Source of the DNA: Melampsora larici-populina 98AG31
Taxonomy: Eukaryota > Basidiomycota > Pucciniomycetes > Pucciniales > Melampsoraceae
Assembly (NCBI RefSeq): GCF_000204055.1
Contig: NW_006768775.1
Location: forward strand, 1,643,532-1,707,531
Reading direction: 5' to 3'
DNA length: 64,000 nt
Below, one piece after another: positions 25,027 to 37,047 of this stretch. The notes below the pieces were generated by a model. It saw only the letters and a program-made list of their open reading frames with translations. It did not search any database and had not been told where the DNA came from. Both the position numbers and the translations under genes were made by a program. Within the stretch, counting starts at the first letter, position 1; each line of letters begins with the position of its first letter.

Positions 25027-25944
25027 AATGACGAATCTTTAAAGATAACTTAAAACTTATTGATGTTTATTTGGGTGTAGTGAATTGTAAGATTTTCTAT
25101 TGTTGTTATCTTTTGTTTGTTTCTATTTTACTTTTATCTCTTTGTAAATGAATTATCTAGCAAAGAATTTAAAAAAATGAACATTATCACAGTGTGAATG
25201 GTATTATGAGATGGAAATATACATTTACATACATCAATTTTATAGACTTGATTCTGAATCTTCAATCAGCTTGTTTTATCATCGATTCTTTCGATATGTT
25301 TGGGATACAAAACAAGACGATGTGTAACTTATTTCTTACATAAAAAAACATCAACGAGTTCGAATAGGTTGTTTTACTGATACTATTTGTATAGTTGAAG
25401 TGTAGTCATCGATCGTTCTGAAACTTGATCATATCTTAAGCATTTATTTTTTTGAATAAAAATGTGTATCCTATGCTTCTTACTGAATTTAGACTGAGAG
25501 AATACAAAAAGAGCAAACTCTGAACAGTGCAATTATGATCAGATGACATGATTCTTTGTCGCAGGGAAGCTCTGCTTGAATAAGAAAGGAGATTGCAGCG
25601 TTGGATATGTTCCAGAGCCGCCTTTGCTAACTCTAGACTCGATCAAGGTACGGTATTGGAACAAAGGCAGTCATCCCAATGATGGATCATTGATGTTGTC
25701 AAAAGCGACAAGTGGATCTGCTCAAAGAAGAGTAAAAATGTTGCCTAATAAGACGGTATATGTTTCGCGTTGAATGAGTCAAGTAACAATGCGAGTAGAA
25801 GATGATAGTGTTTGAACAAGGTGATAAGGTGTAAAGTAGCACACATATTTGCCCTATACAAAAAAGAACAGAGAAACAATTCCAAATCTTTCCAGATCTA
25901 TTTTTTTTCTTGATATCAAATAGGAGATATACGAAAGATCAAAG
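25027..25944. other. Intergenic with one orphan exon-like frame
   Basis: This gap holds the 3' flank of fimbrin and the 3' flank of the chaperone gene. At 25562-25773 there is an open frame after a plausible acceptor (GTCGCAG), with content such as GYVPEPPLLTLDSIKVRYW. I do not recognise it and find no upstream exons, so it is not called as a gene. Confidence 0.4.
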
Positions 25945-27253
25945 CTATTTTGTAGACTCTCCAGTCTTGGCCTTTTTCTTCTTGGGTAAACCAGCTTCAT
26001 CAGCTGAATCGTCACCTAGATCTACCACCTTGTTTGGGTCCTCGTCATCTTCCTCTTCATCACTGTCGACATCATCGTCATCTCCCTCGTCAATACCCAC
26101 GTAAAAGCTAAAGGGAGAAGAGAAATAAATCAGATACGAGTCAAATAGGCCGGGACGTGAAGATCGAAGGTAGAAACACTACTAACTCCAAGACTTTAGC
26201 GTGCAGTTCAAGTAAGATGGCGTGTAACATAAACTTATCATCGGTAATACCGAAAAAGTTGAAGAAGCTTCCGGTACTACCATCAAAGTCATCATATTCT
26301 TCAATCTCAGTGATATCTAGCATCGGCTTCTTAGCTACCAAGTCGTGATCTTTGGAAGTCCAATTGATTGGTACAGCCTCAGAGCTTAAATCTCCATCAA
26401 CATTATATTTCTCGGCTAATTTGGAAAAAGCGGATCCACTTGATTCTCCATTAGCTTTGTTGGATGGTTCCTTTGCTATGGTGAAAACCTTGGTGAGTGT
26501 TCGATCTGAAAAATACGGGTTGGCTTTCGACCAATGCTACAGATTTTAAAAAATCAAACAAATCAGCTTACGTTAGTTGAAAGGTACTATTATCGAAAAG
26601 AACGAGATGAAAAGTGGATGGGGAGGTGCTTACGAAATGAAAGGTGACGTTTCGAGCGTCTTTAGGATCGTGCTCGATTGTCAAGTCTTCTAAATGTTCA
26701 AGGGCGTCGCGATCAACGGGATCGATGAAATTGGCCAACTGAGAAAAGTTTGTCATCTGATGCGCGGAAATGACGCAAAAAAATTGAAACGCGGGGTGAT
26801 AACGTCAGTAGGATGTAATCAATCGCAAGTAAGTGTGATCAGTGTCAATACTAACAGCCCGTAGCCAGAGACCGGGGATCGTTTTGAGGAACTCGCCTCT
26901 TTTTTTGAAGATGGGCGCCATTAGCTTGGCCTTGTGATTATCTAGGTAACAGAACAGAATATTTTCGCGTGTTAGTATATTTTCAAAATCGAGGAGAAAG
27001 ACTTGACAGCGAATGGTGATGAGAAGAGAAACCCCTTTCACGCGTTTCGGTGACGATTGGAGAGAAGCGAGAAGAAGAAAGACTACTAACAGACATCTAA
27101 CTCGGCTTTTAAAATCTCCTCTTCGAATTCTAAAATAGGTCCTAGCTTATCTTCACCAAAGCTATCCTTGAAAGCAATATCACGAATATCTAGAAGTAAG
27201 TCAGCACCTTCGATTCGGTCGATAAGACTTGTTTCTTTTTCACCGTTAGACAT
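25945..27253 (-). CDS. NAP/SET-family histone chaperone
   Basis: Five exons on the minus strand: 27253-27091, 26941-26856, 26756-26634, 26536-26187 and 26107-25945, giving 294 residues. A helical N-terminus (about residues 20-60) leads into YNHKAKLMAPIFKKRGEFLK and IPGLWLRA, the earmuff-domain start seen in SET/TAF-I and Vps75. The core continues with DARNVTFHF, NPYFSDRTLTKVF, VPINWTSKDHD and GSFFNFFG. The C-terminus is a long Asp/Glu tail (GIDEGDDDDVDSDEEE) followed by a KKKKAK nuclear signal. The protein should bind histones H3-H4 or H2A-H2B and aid nucleosome assembly. The shortened helix and tail favour SET/Vps75 over classic Nap1, which is about 400 residues. The ATG at 27253 is followed by an intact frame. 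Confidence 0.9.
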
Positions 27254-27589
27254 CTTTATGAACTTTTTTTAAAGAGGATAGATGATAATTTAAAGAAAGA
27301 GAAAGATAATTTGGTCGTGTTTGAAAGGATTAAAAGAGTAAGTCGATGGTTCTGGGTGAGGTTGAAGTTTTTTTACTTTTGATATTGGTGGCTTGACCTG
27401 TCTCGAAGGCGATTTGAGAAGTTTGGTAGCCTCATCAAACTACATACAATACATTACAATCACACATGTAATCAGACACATGTAATAAACCTATATCTGT
27501 TGAATTTTATCATGTATAAGCATATCACTTTCCAACATCACCTGATTCCATTCAGAATCACATAGGTTTTTCAAACTGATGCTGGTCTC
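27254..27589. other. Promoter side of the chaperone gene
   Basis: An AT-rich spacer between the divergent chaperone gene and the decayed gene. A TACA-rich stretch lies near 27440-27485. No site is convincing. Confidence 0.4.
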
Positions 27590-29333
27590 ATGAAAATGCA
27601 TGAACTTCAAAACATTTATTTTTTTCTGTGGTGTGAAAATATCGAATTGTCATATCACCCTGAAACATATCACAAAGGAATGTCTAAAGAAATAAAATGT
27701 GTTGAACCTTTGCTTGCAGAAGATGATAGAACATTTTTCTATAGCATCCTTTTGGATGCCCACAGATATGTACACCCCAAATCTCCTTCAAAAAGATAGA
27801 TCTAGGGATCACATCATATTGATAGACATGTTCTGCTTCAAAAAAAAGAAGACTGGTGACATTGAAAGTGTGAAGAATTCTCTGAGTGAATATCATTTCA
27901 CAAGTAACACCATACCCATAGCAGATGACCAAGCTACTCCTGAAGTCTCAAAATGCTTAAAGGATATTGAGGATACACTAATGGAAGACAAATATATTAA
28001 TACACTGGGATAAATAAATCAATATCCGGGAGTAGATCTCACCACATTTTGGATTCATGGCTTGCAAGGATCCAACACTTAATTTGTATCTAAGAATATA
28101 GGGATTCACACAAAGTCTCCAGATTCCAAAATAAGAAGACTATGTAGTTATGTCAATAGCCCAAGAGTATCACAGTCAAGGATTAGATTCAATCCAAACA
28201 GAAATTCATAAGGAACCAAGCTTTAGAATATGTTTATAAGGGAACCAAATACATCCTTCAGCGTCAAGTTGTCATCCCAAAATTGCAGAAATATCTCACC
28301 ACAACAGAAACTACAAACAGAAGAAAATTGTTGATGATGATGTTCAACATGGCAGATGTTAATATATACAAAATCATTCCTCAAATTCTGACTTTCAACA
28401 TGCAAAGGAAACCCTGAAAAATGAAGTGGAAAAAGCAAAACACTTTTCTTCACACTTCATGGTTGTGTAGATGTGATAAATTTTCTCAAATTAGAAGGAG
28501 CTGTAGCAATGATATTATGGTATAACGCAAAGGTATCAGACCTTATAGATATTTGTTTAAAAAACAGAAAAGAATTCATGTTTGACACTTTTCTTCTCCA
28601 AAGACTCCATATTCTGGACATCAAGTCAATTTGGCAATTGAAAAGAAGGACAGGGGTTGTGATGGCATATTTTGGTGGGCTGAGAATGATACTTCGGGGA
28701 GATCCAAGAGGGACCTTACTTGAGGATTGTAAGTTTTTAAAAGAATACCTTTATCATCAAGAGTTTAATATTGGTCCAAAAGAGATAGTACACTTTCCTC
28801 AATATCCAAGTCCAGAAAGACATGTGCAAACCACTTCTCAAGAACCGGCTTGAGCCTTCTACAGTATGTTTTGAAGCTTTAAAAGGTTTCACATATCCAT
28901 CCAAGCCTTATAGAAACTTTGATTTCAAATTGCTCAAAATGTATCAACACAATCAACTTTCCAAATTATCTAAAGCTTTGCTCCTTCCTACTGTTAAGTC
29001 TGAAGCAAGACTTAAAGAGAAATAAGTTTGTACTCCAAGCATGACAAAACGCAAAACAGAAACTCGACGCCAAATATCAGCTTTTCAAGTCCAATCGAAG
29101 ATATGTATGACAAACTCAATAATGCAAGACGTAAACAGCCAATAAGTTACCTTTCAAAGATAGGCAGATTTTTTTCAAAAGATTACCAAGAGTTTTTGAA
29201 AGATGTTGACATCCACTTTGTAAGGCTTGAAAAGGAGATGATAAATGATCTAGAGACAGCTAAATCTTCAATCAGTGAAAGGTCAGAATCAGATGATCAT
29301 GACACCAGACATGATTCAAATGGCAAATTATGA
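27590..29333 (+). pseudogene. Decayed gene of unknown family
   Basis: Several plus-strand frames have the character of real coding sequence but do not connect. 28473-28820 is open upstream of its first codon as well (phrases HGCVDVINFLKLEGAVAMI, LLQRLHILDIKSIWQLKRR, RMILRGDPRGTLLEDCKFLK). It shifts frame at about 28820 into LEPSTVCFEALKGFTYPSK, to about 28995. A possible intron of roughly 60 bp follows, and 29059-29333 encodes YLSKIGRFFSKDYQEFL and DIHFVRLEKEMINDLE. The region 27590-28013 may be the 5' part, with multiple breaks. I recognise no domain. It looks like a lineage-specific, helix-rich rust protein family member that has decayed. Confidence 0.5.
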
Positions 29334-31251
29334 AGTTGAATTATCCATTGTACCAGCATTTATAGGTTCACTGATTCAGTGTCTGAGCTTACTTTTCCAT
29401 TCTCCTGATGGCTTTCCGAACAACACATTCACAAGGATGTCATAAGATACAATTTGCCTTCATGTTATGCTTCCTGTACCGCCCTTGGTTCCAAAGCAGT
29501 TGAGGTATGTCTATGTATTACACTATCTCGGATAGGCAAGAATGCTCATGGATAATGGGTTACCAAATCCAGCTCAACGAACACCGTCTATTTCATGAAT
29601 CCAAAGTACTGGTGTACAGACATTTAGGGGAAGTTTCTTGCAGAGTCAATTGATCTTAATCAGTAAGATCATCAAGAGCCATTCAAAGAAATTTCTCCTA
29701 AAATCTTGCGTCCCCAATGCTATGAACCCATCAGCATGCCTTGTGCGGAGCTGTGAACGATTTCAAGCCCTTTGCAACTGACATCCTCTTTTGGGATAGC
29801 AAGCTTCTCAGCATCGCGTCAACAACACACCACAGTCATCTGACTGCACGATGTATTTTACTTCATCTGCATCCTTTGTTTTGTTTCTCACTGATGAACG
29901 CAACAGCTACGTGCAAAAAATGAGTTATCTCATTCTACGAGCTGATTTCAAAAAAATATTATTCGCTGAATTCAAAAATATCCTGACTGTGAAGCACCAC
30001 AGCCGACCTTATAATGTGGTAGGTATATCCAACTTCATTGAAAGTATTCTTGATGAAATTGCAACAAAGCTGTGCAATGAATACCAACCTCAAACTCACG
30101 CATCAGTGTTTGTTCTGAGAGACTTCTCATGTGGTGACTGGAGCTTGGAAAATGGTCGAGACACACGGCCCAAATTTGCTACCTTTAAGTACTCTTCATG
30201 ACCAGCCTGTAGATGGATTTGATTCAAGGTTTCCTCACACAGTTTTGGGGTTGTATAATTTTGGAAATTGGAATCAAGTCCACATGAGATTGTCCGAAGG
30301 ATTGTGCAATTGTTGACTGCTCGCGCGAGAAATCAGCAGCACGTCACCCTGCCGCGAATTCACATCAAAGTTTTCAAACCCATGCACAATATCAGCCGAA
30401 TCCCGATTCGCACGTGGGAATCCGAATAACTATCATCATCGAGCATCATCGGCTCATATGTGTGTTCCCGGAACAGCCACGATCCCCCAATTTAATGGCA
30501 CGCCAATTTCCCGGAACCGCTCTCTCCCGCTCCCGGACTCATGGGAATGTCAGGAGTTGACACCCGGTCACGATGAGATACAATTACTCTCAATTACTTT
30601 CCACATGAATGGAATTTGTACTGGTGGACTTTTAACGTACGCTCCGCTGCTTGTCCTTGCTTTCCCATTTTTACATACTTATCAAAACCATCATAAAAGG
30701 TGACCTTGAGGGTGAGAGTCTAGATCCTAATTACTTGGACTCTATGCCATGACGAACGAGGCAGTGTTACAAGGAGACGTTTGTACACAAACCATCAGGA
30801 CGTCGGCCTCTCTATATATAAACCTTACGACCAATATTCCTGAGCAAAACCAAAATGCTTGCGTTTGGTTAGACAACTTCGACAGATGACTTGAAATTCA
30901 ACACGCGTTGATCCGGGGGGAAGTTGATGAAGTTGACGTCGCGTGGTGCTCTGCGGTGCTACTCTATGCTGAGACAATTCGAGTTGGGACATTCGTCTTC
31001 GAATGTTGGTGGTCATTAACGGACACCTACCGGTACAGACACCTATCATTGTGTGACTATTTACAGCTGTGCGTGTGATCAAATCAGAGTGATGAAATTG
31101 AACAGAGCGGAGGGCGATAATATCTCAACCATCCATACATACGAGATATTCTCATAATGTGTTGACGTGATTTCATCATGTGCTAAAAAAAAAGAGAGAC
31201 ATGTTGGCGGTGCCGTCTTCAGAAGGTCACCTTTTGCAGAGTCTAGGCGGC
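29334..31251. other. Intergenic with a weak coding-like stretch
   Basis: The stretch 29741-30316 on the plus strand has overlapping frames that look partly coding (for example SYLILRADFKKILFAEFKN) but no start, domain or splice pattern. The rest, including 30300-30720 with several inverted motifs, shows nothing definite. Confidence 0.35.
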
Positions 31252-31258
31252 TATAAAA
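31252..31258 (+). promoter_or_regulatory. TATA box of the GQGF secreted-protein gene
   Basis: TATAAAA inside CTATAAAAGC, 165 bp upstream of the ATG at 31423. The spacing leaves room for a long leader. Function is inferred from sequence and position. Confidence 0.55.
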
Positions 31259-31422
31259 GCTCCCCTGACATGGCTTCTGGACAACCATCCCCCAACCCAT
31301 CTTTCTTTCTTCAGACGACTTGAATACGAGATTTTTTACGAGCTCATTATTTATCACCTAATAGATATCTATATTTCTTCGCCAATATCTTGCTCACACC
31401 CCTTGCAATCATCATATACAAC

Positions 31423-32611
31423 ATGAAGCTCACTGCCACCCTCATCCTTGTCGCTTTTGCAGGTACTTTATCTTTGATTCTTTGATCTCCAGCAACTCTT
31501 TGTGTGTGTTGACCCACTCTGCTTGACCTTTTACTTTCCAGCCTTTGGATTAGCCTCCGCATCCCCCGTGTAAGTCTGCATCTCCTTCTCCGTAATTACC
31601 TTTTTCTAATTTGGATGATTTAATTTCCACAGTCAGGCCCGCAGGGTCGTCAAATTGGAAGTTCGTGCACCGGCAGACGATAACCCACTGTGAGTCTTTG
31701 TCTTTAATTTCACTCCCATTTGTTTAGCAACTTAAGGAATGATTTGTACATGATCAGTACTTCAAAATCCCAGAGGACCGCCAAGTGCCTCAATTTCTGT
31801 AATTCAGGCATCCCACCTGTGCAAAATCTGGACGGCTTGACTTGGGGTCACGGCCCCACCTTCGGTTCCCAACCGATTTCAAACTTCAATACTTTCCAGT
31901 CCGGTTTCCAAAGTCTAGCTATTGTCTCTCAGAACACCGCATCAGTATGGCAGAGTGGTAACATTCAGTTCGGCCAAATCCAGCAACAGCTCCAAGTGAT
32001 GGTGATCAACTATTACAGGATGGTTTCCCAACTTCAAGGAGGATGCTCTTTCTGCACGCTCGGTGGCCAAGATTACGGGTTCCAAGTCAGTGGAGTACCA
32101 TTTATTACTTATACAGCGCTCATATAGCTCATATAGTGCAATATGTCACCTTTATTTTATTTCAACAGTTCCAAAATACCATCTCGCAATTCTTCATCCA
32201 AGTCCAAGGCATGTTGAGCATCATCACGTCGCAATTCCCTGGCGCTCTCGGCCAATTGGGATGTAAGTCATCACACAGTCACCACTCAACGGCAAGGACC
32301 TTCACTAATATTTCGTCCTTCTAGCCATTTTCCAAATCCTCAACGCATGCATCCAAGCTACCTTTGGTGTGGTAAATACCCTTGGTATCAGCATTGGTAG
32401 TGTTATTGGCAACCTCGATCTCGGTGTCTTCCAAAACTGCGGCATCAATTTCAATTCTTTCATCAACTCCTCCCCAATGAGCCTCTTCAACTCTGTGGGA
32501 AGCGTACAGGGAATTGTTCAACAAACCACTCAATCTAACTTTGGACAGGGCTTCGGACAGGGCTTTGGACAGGGCTTCGGACAGGACTTCGGAGGAGGCA
32601 GCGCCTTCTAA
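31423..32611 (+). CDS. Secreted Gln/Gly-rich Cys protein, GQGF tail
   Basis: Six exons: 31423-31462, 31542-31569, 31633-31689, 31758-32085, 32169-32262 and 32325-32611, giving 277 residues. MKLTATLILVAFAAFGLASA is a signal peptide. A short basic propeptide (VQARRVVKLEVRAP) may be cleaved. The mature part has six Cys: CLNFC, CSFC, NAC and NCG. It is rich in Gln, Phe, Ser and Gly, with amphipathic stretches (FNTFQSGFQSL, ISQFFIQVQGML, LGISIGSVIGNLDLGVF). The C-terminus is a tandem GQGF repeat. The three introns near the start, the strong TATA box and the secretion signal suggest a highly expressed structural or effector-like protein. I recognise no named family; similar Cys/Gln-rich secreted proteins are frequent in rust genomes. 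Confidence 0.82.
32540..32587 (+). repeat. Four 12-bp tandem units coding GQGF
   Basis: The unit TTYGGACAGGGC is repeated four times in frame near the 3' end of the secreted-protein gene, the last unit changing one Gly to Asp. Such short in-frame units expand and contract easily. Confidence 0.8.
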
Positions 32612-33487
32612 GTGACACTTGTCTGACAGCTGATCTTCTTGCTATCTTGTTCCTCAATCACTTCCAATAGATTGCAACATATCCTGCTTTGATCGCTTCC
32701 ATAAAGATTTGCAAACTTTACTGTCGCCCCCCAACCAGTCATTATTAGCTTATTCTTCTTGTGTCTTTGAAGTTTTGTTGTTTTCTAAAGGACACTCGTC
32801 CCACGCCTGCTTTTCTATTTTGTTTCTGAATCACTTCTAATTGTTGCCAATCTCTCTTATTTTCTTGATCGCTTCCACTACGATCTTAAGATTTGATTGT
32901 ATTCCCCCAATTAGTGCTCCAGTTTCTTCCTCAAGTCTTCATGCCTTCATGTCACTTACGTCATACTAACGGTCTATTGAACAATGAATTGATTACTGTG
33001 TTTCCAAGTTACGATCATCATACACGTCGTGCCACACTGCCGTCCCACTTGAAAGTGTCCCATCATTTGTTGGACGTCGTTTCTTTTACGCGACTGTCTT
33101 GTCACAGATTTAGCAGACAAGCTTGCAGGGATTGGACAATTGATGGAATCGCCGTCTTGAGCTTAAACTGCAGTTTTGATCATGGGTGGGTTTAAATTGG
33201 ATGAGAAGGGCAGTTGAATTCGATCCTACTAGGCGAACGCCGTCACATCTGAGAGGAGAAACAGGTAGAAACTTAATCCAGCACCTCCTGACTTTCTGAC
33301 TCATCTCAGCGTCATCATGATTCATGATCGGCTGTGATGGTGATGTGAGTTTCGTCATGAGTTTATCAAAGAATGCCAGAAATGTTGTTTGTGTTATTTC
33401 AAACTGTAGTTTTCATCCTGACTGCATTGAATTTGAACGAGCTGAAGATTCAGCAATCAATTGCCAAGTCGATCGTTTGCTCAAATC
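32612..33487. other. 3' flank with a diverged duplication, no gene
   Basis: The stretch after 32611 contains two related blocks (about 32640-32760 and 32815-32925). Both carry a Ser/Phe-coding-like CTTTGATCGCTTCC or CTTGATCGCTTCC core and a C-run before CAATTAG or CAACCAG. They look like an old tandem duplication of the UTR. Nothing coding is supported. Confidence 0.45.
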
Positions 33488-36400
33488 ATGATGGCACCAC
33501 AAATCGACTTTTCTAAGAAAGTGAGCATAAGAGCCTTAACTTCATTTCATGTTCTGCAACAGTGTGATCAGTCCTAATCATTTGCTTACTCATACCTGGT
33601 TCAAATCGCAAGACTGTGATCGTCACTGGTGGTGGTGGTGGTTTAGGTAAATGCTATGCTCTCTTCTTCGCGTCTCGTGGGGCGAATGTGGTGGTCAATG
33701 ATATGGGAAAACAGGCGGCAGATCAAGTGGTATCAGAAATCAAATCGAACGGTAAAGGTCAAGCGATCGCCAATTACGATAATGTTATCGAAGGGCACAA
33801 GATTGTCAAACAAGCCGTTGATGTATTCGGCTCAATTCATGTGATTCGTCATTCTTCTTAATTTATGTCTTCGCTCACGATTTTGCATCATACTTACCGA
33901 TCCGCTCTCCTGTGATTACAGATCCTCATCAATAATGCGGGCGTCTTGCGTGATAAGTCTTTTAAGTCCATGTCCGATCAAGACTGGGATACAGTTCAAG
34001 CGGTTCACGTTCAAGGTCCTTATGCTTGTACCAAGGCGGCTTGGCCTATCTTCCGCGAGCAGAAATACGGGAGAATCATTAATGTGAGCCATGCTACATA
34101 CCCACCTTAGGAAGAAATGGTTTTGACCCTGAAACCTTGTCGGATCTGTCCCACCAGACGACCTCTGCGGCTGGTATATACGGAAACTTTGGGTTAGCTT
34201 TGACGTAGACGTACCCCACAGAGTCTAGTATGCTAGGATACTGACTGCCTAAAATTTGCCACTGCAGACAAGCCAACTACTCAGCTGCCAAGTTGTCGCA
34301 AGTAGCTTTTGCCAAAACGCTGGCTCGAGAGGGTGCCAAGTACAACATCATCGCCAATGCTATTGCTCCGGTAGCTGCTTCTCAAATGACGGCAACCATT
34401 ATGCCACCAGAGATGCTGAAGGAATTAAGTCCCGAGTCTATTGTTCCCCTTGTCGCATTCCTAGCCTCTGATCAGACCAAAGAGAGCGGTCAAGTTTTTG
34501 AGGCTGGAGCTGGATGGTACGGCAAGCTACGCTGGGAAAGAACTCGAGGTGCAGTCTTCAAAGCGGATGATACTTTCACTCCTTCCGCAGTATGTCTCCT
34601 TTTCAGCATCAGACTACGATCCCTGAGATTTGAGCCCACGCCCTGATGATTTTATGCGTATCGTACTTCTTTTATAGATCATGGCTCGGTTTGACGAGAT
34701 CAACAATTTTGATCAGGCCGAGTATCCGGAAAACATCACAGACGCCCATTTTCTAGACTATTTGGAGCAAGGGAAACAACTTTCTACTAATCCACAGTCC
34801 TCAAAGCCACTCACTTACAGCGGAAAAACTGTGATAGTCACTGGCGCTGGCAATGGGGTGAGTACTTCTTGATAACAAACAAAAGCATCCCATTTTTCTC
34901 ATATGCATTCCTCTTCCAAAACCTGAGCATAGCTAGGAAGAGCCTATGCTTTGATGTATGCCAAGCTTGGTGCGAACGTCTTGGTGAACGATATGAACTC
35001 GGAAGCTGCGAGCAAAGTGGTGGATGAGATTAAGCGTCTTGGTGCCAAGGCAGTTGCCAATACTTCATCCGTCGAGGATGGACAGAAGGTCGTGAAAGCT
35101 GCTTTAGACAACTTCGGAAGCCTACATGTTATCGTCAACAACGCTGGTATACTCCGCGACAAGAGCTTCATCTCTATGACCGACGCTGAATGGGATATTA
35201 TTCAAAAGGTTCATCTTAGGGGAACTTATAGCGTTTGTCATGCTGCGTGGCCGATTTTCATAAAACAAAAGTTCGGTAGGATACTCAACACTACTAGTGC
35301 TGTAGGTCTGTATGGAAACTTTGGTCAGGTATGCAACACAAGTTTACCTAAGTGACAAAGATGAGTCCACCTGATGATCATTTCTTGGTTCGCTATTGGA
35401 TGCCCAATACACAATAGGCCAACTATAGTACGGCAAAGGCAGGCATCTTGGGCTTAACGAAGACCCTGGCAATTGAAGGGAAAAAGTATAACATTTTCTG
35501 CAATACGATTGCCCCAAACGCCGGAACTTCGATGACAGCTACCGTGTGGCCCGAGGAGCGAGTTCAAGCGTTTAAGCCCGACTTTGTGGCTCCGCTGGTC
35601 GGCTATCTGACCAGTGAAGCAAATGAACAAACTAGTGGTCAGCTGTACGAAGTTAGCGGTGGTTGGTGTGCAGCTGTCAGGTGGCAAAGATCATATGGGC
35701 TTTCAGTGAGCCATTTCTTCATATTTTGTTGGCCCTTTAGAGTTTAGATCCGACTGACAGTTGCGGGATAGTTGCCTTCTGGTCAAGTCTCGCCAGAAAA
35801 TCTAGCCGCACAATGGCAGCAAGTTGTCAAATTCGATGAAAAGGCAACTTATCCAACATCCACTACCGAATCGTTGGAACAGATTATCGCTAACTTTGGA
35901 TCTCAAGCCGAAGAAGGTTCGAGTTCAGTACCTAGTATAGATGATGCGTTCAAGAACCAAGATTTCTTAGATCCTGAAGACTCTCAATTGGTGAAGGAGG
36001 CCAAGAAATATAGGGCAGAGCCTGATGAATACACCTTTAATGAGCGGGATTGCATTCTATACAACATGGGGATCGGAGTGAATGAAAAACAACTTCAATA
36101 TGTCTTTGAGGGTCACCCTGACTTTCAAGTGCTTCCGACCTTTGGCGTTGTCCCGCAGTTCAATTCATCAAGTGGATTACCACGTATGTATGCTTTCTTT
36201 GTTATCGTTTTCGGACTTGTTTTAATTTTCAGCATGCAAATCACTTCGAAGAGTCATTCCATATTTCTGACGTTCTTATACGTTCTTTACCTTCCAGTGG
36301 ACTGGCTACCAAATTTCAATCCAAAGATGCTTTTACATGGTGAACAATACTTGTCAATCAAAACACCGAGTATTCCTACCAGTGGTACATTTGTAAATTT

Positions 36401-37047
36401 TTCTCGTCTGTTGGAGGCTTCGGACAAGGGTAAAGCGGCATCGTTAGTGAGCGTTAGTAATACATACGATAAAGAGACAGGAAAACTACTTTTTGAAACC
36501 CAAAGTACAGTGTTTATCCGAGGCGCAGGTGGTTTCGGCGGTAGGAAACAAGCCAAAGACCGAGGAGTAGCAACAGCCTTAAACAAACCACCGAATCGAG
36601 AACCTGATAGGATTACAACTGAAATGACTGATGAAAAGGCTGCTGCGATCTATCGATTGAGCGGTGATTACAATCCACTTCATATTGATCCAGCCTTTGC
36701 AGCAGTAGGAGGATTTAAAAAACCGATTTTACATGGGCTTTGTTTTTTTGGAATGTGTGGAAAACATGTGGTTGAGGCTTTTGGTCAGATTGATTCCATT
36801 AAAGCTAGGTTCGTTGGATCTATGTATCCTGGTGAAACTTTAGTGACTATGATGTGGAAAGAGGGTAATAAGGTAGTTTTTAGTAAGTGTGATTTCTTTT
36901 TGGAATCGATTTCATAATCTTGATCTTGTTTGAATAAATGATAAGCTGATGATGATTATAACGTTTTGTGAAACATTTTGCACAGTTGGAAAATGTAAAG
37001 AAAGAGATGTGGTAGTATTAGGAAATGCAGCAGCTACTCTGGTTTAA
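33488..37047 (+). CDS. FOX2: Peroxisomal multifunctional beta-oxidation enzyme, copy 1
   Basis: Eleven exons: 33488-33520, 33613-33840, 33922-34083, 34158-34192, 34268-34589, 34678-34857, 34933-35328, 35418-35705, 35772-36183, 36298-36882 and 36986-37047, giving 900 residues. Two short-chain dehydrogenase domains come first. Domain A has [26 protein letters not shown] and the active-site NYSAAK; domain B has [22 protein letters not shown] and NYSTAK. The C-terminal part is an R-specific enoyl-CoA hydratase 2 (MaoC-like) with [14 protein letters not shown] and [11 protein letters not shown]. The enzyme catalyses the hydration and (3R)-hydroxyacyl-CoA dehydrogenation steps of fungal peroxisomal beta-oxidation. 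The predicted end is AAATLV, with no canonical SKL-type peroxisome signal. Either of two adjacent ATGs (33488 or 33491) could start it. Confidence 0.95.

Noticed and set aside
25562..25773. Orphan frame with an acceptor-like start
   Set aside because: No start, partner exon or domain; described only in the intergenic note.
33595..33612. GGTTCAAATC, like a tRNA B box
   Set aside because: Lies in the first intron of FOX2 copy 1, with no A box or cloverleaf around it.
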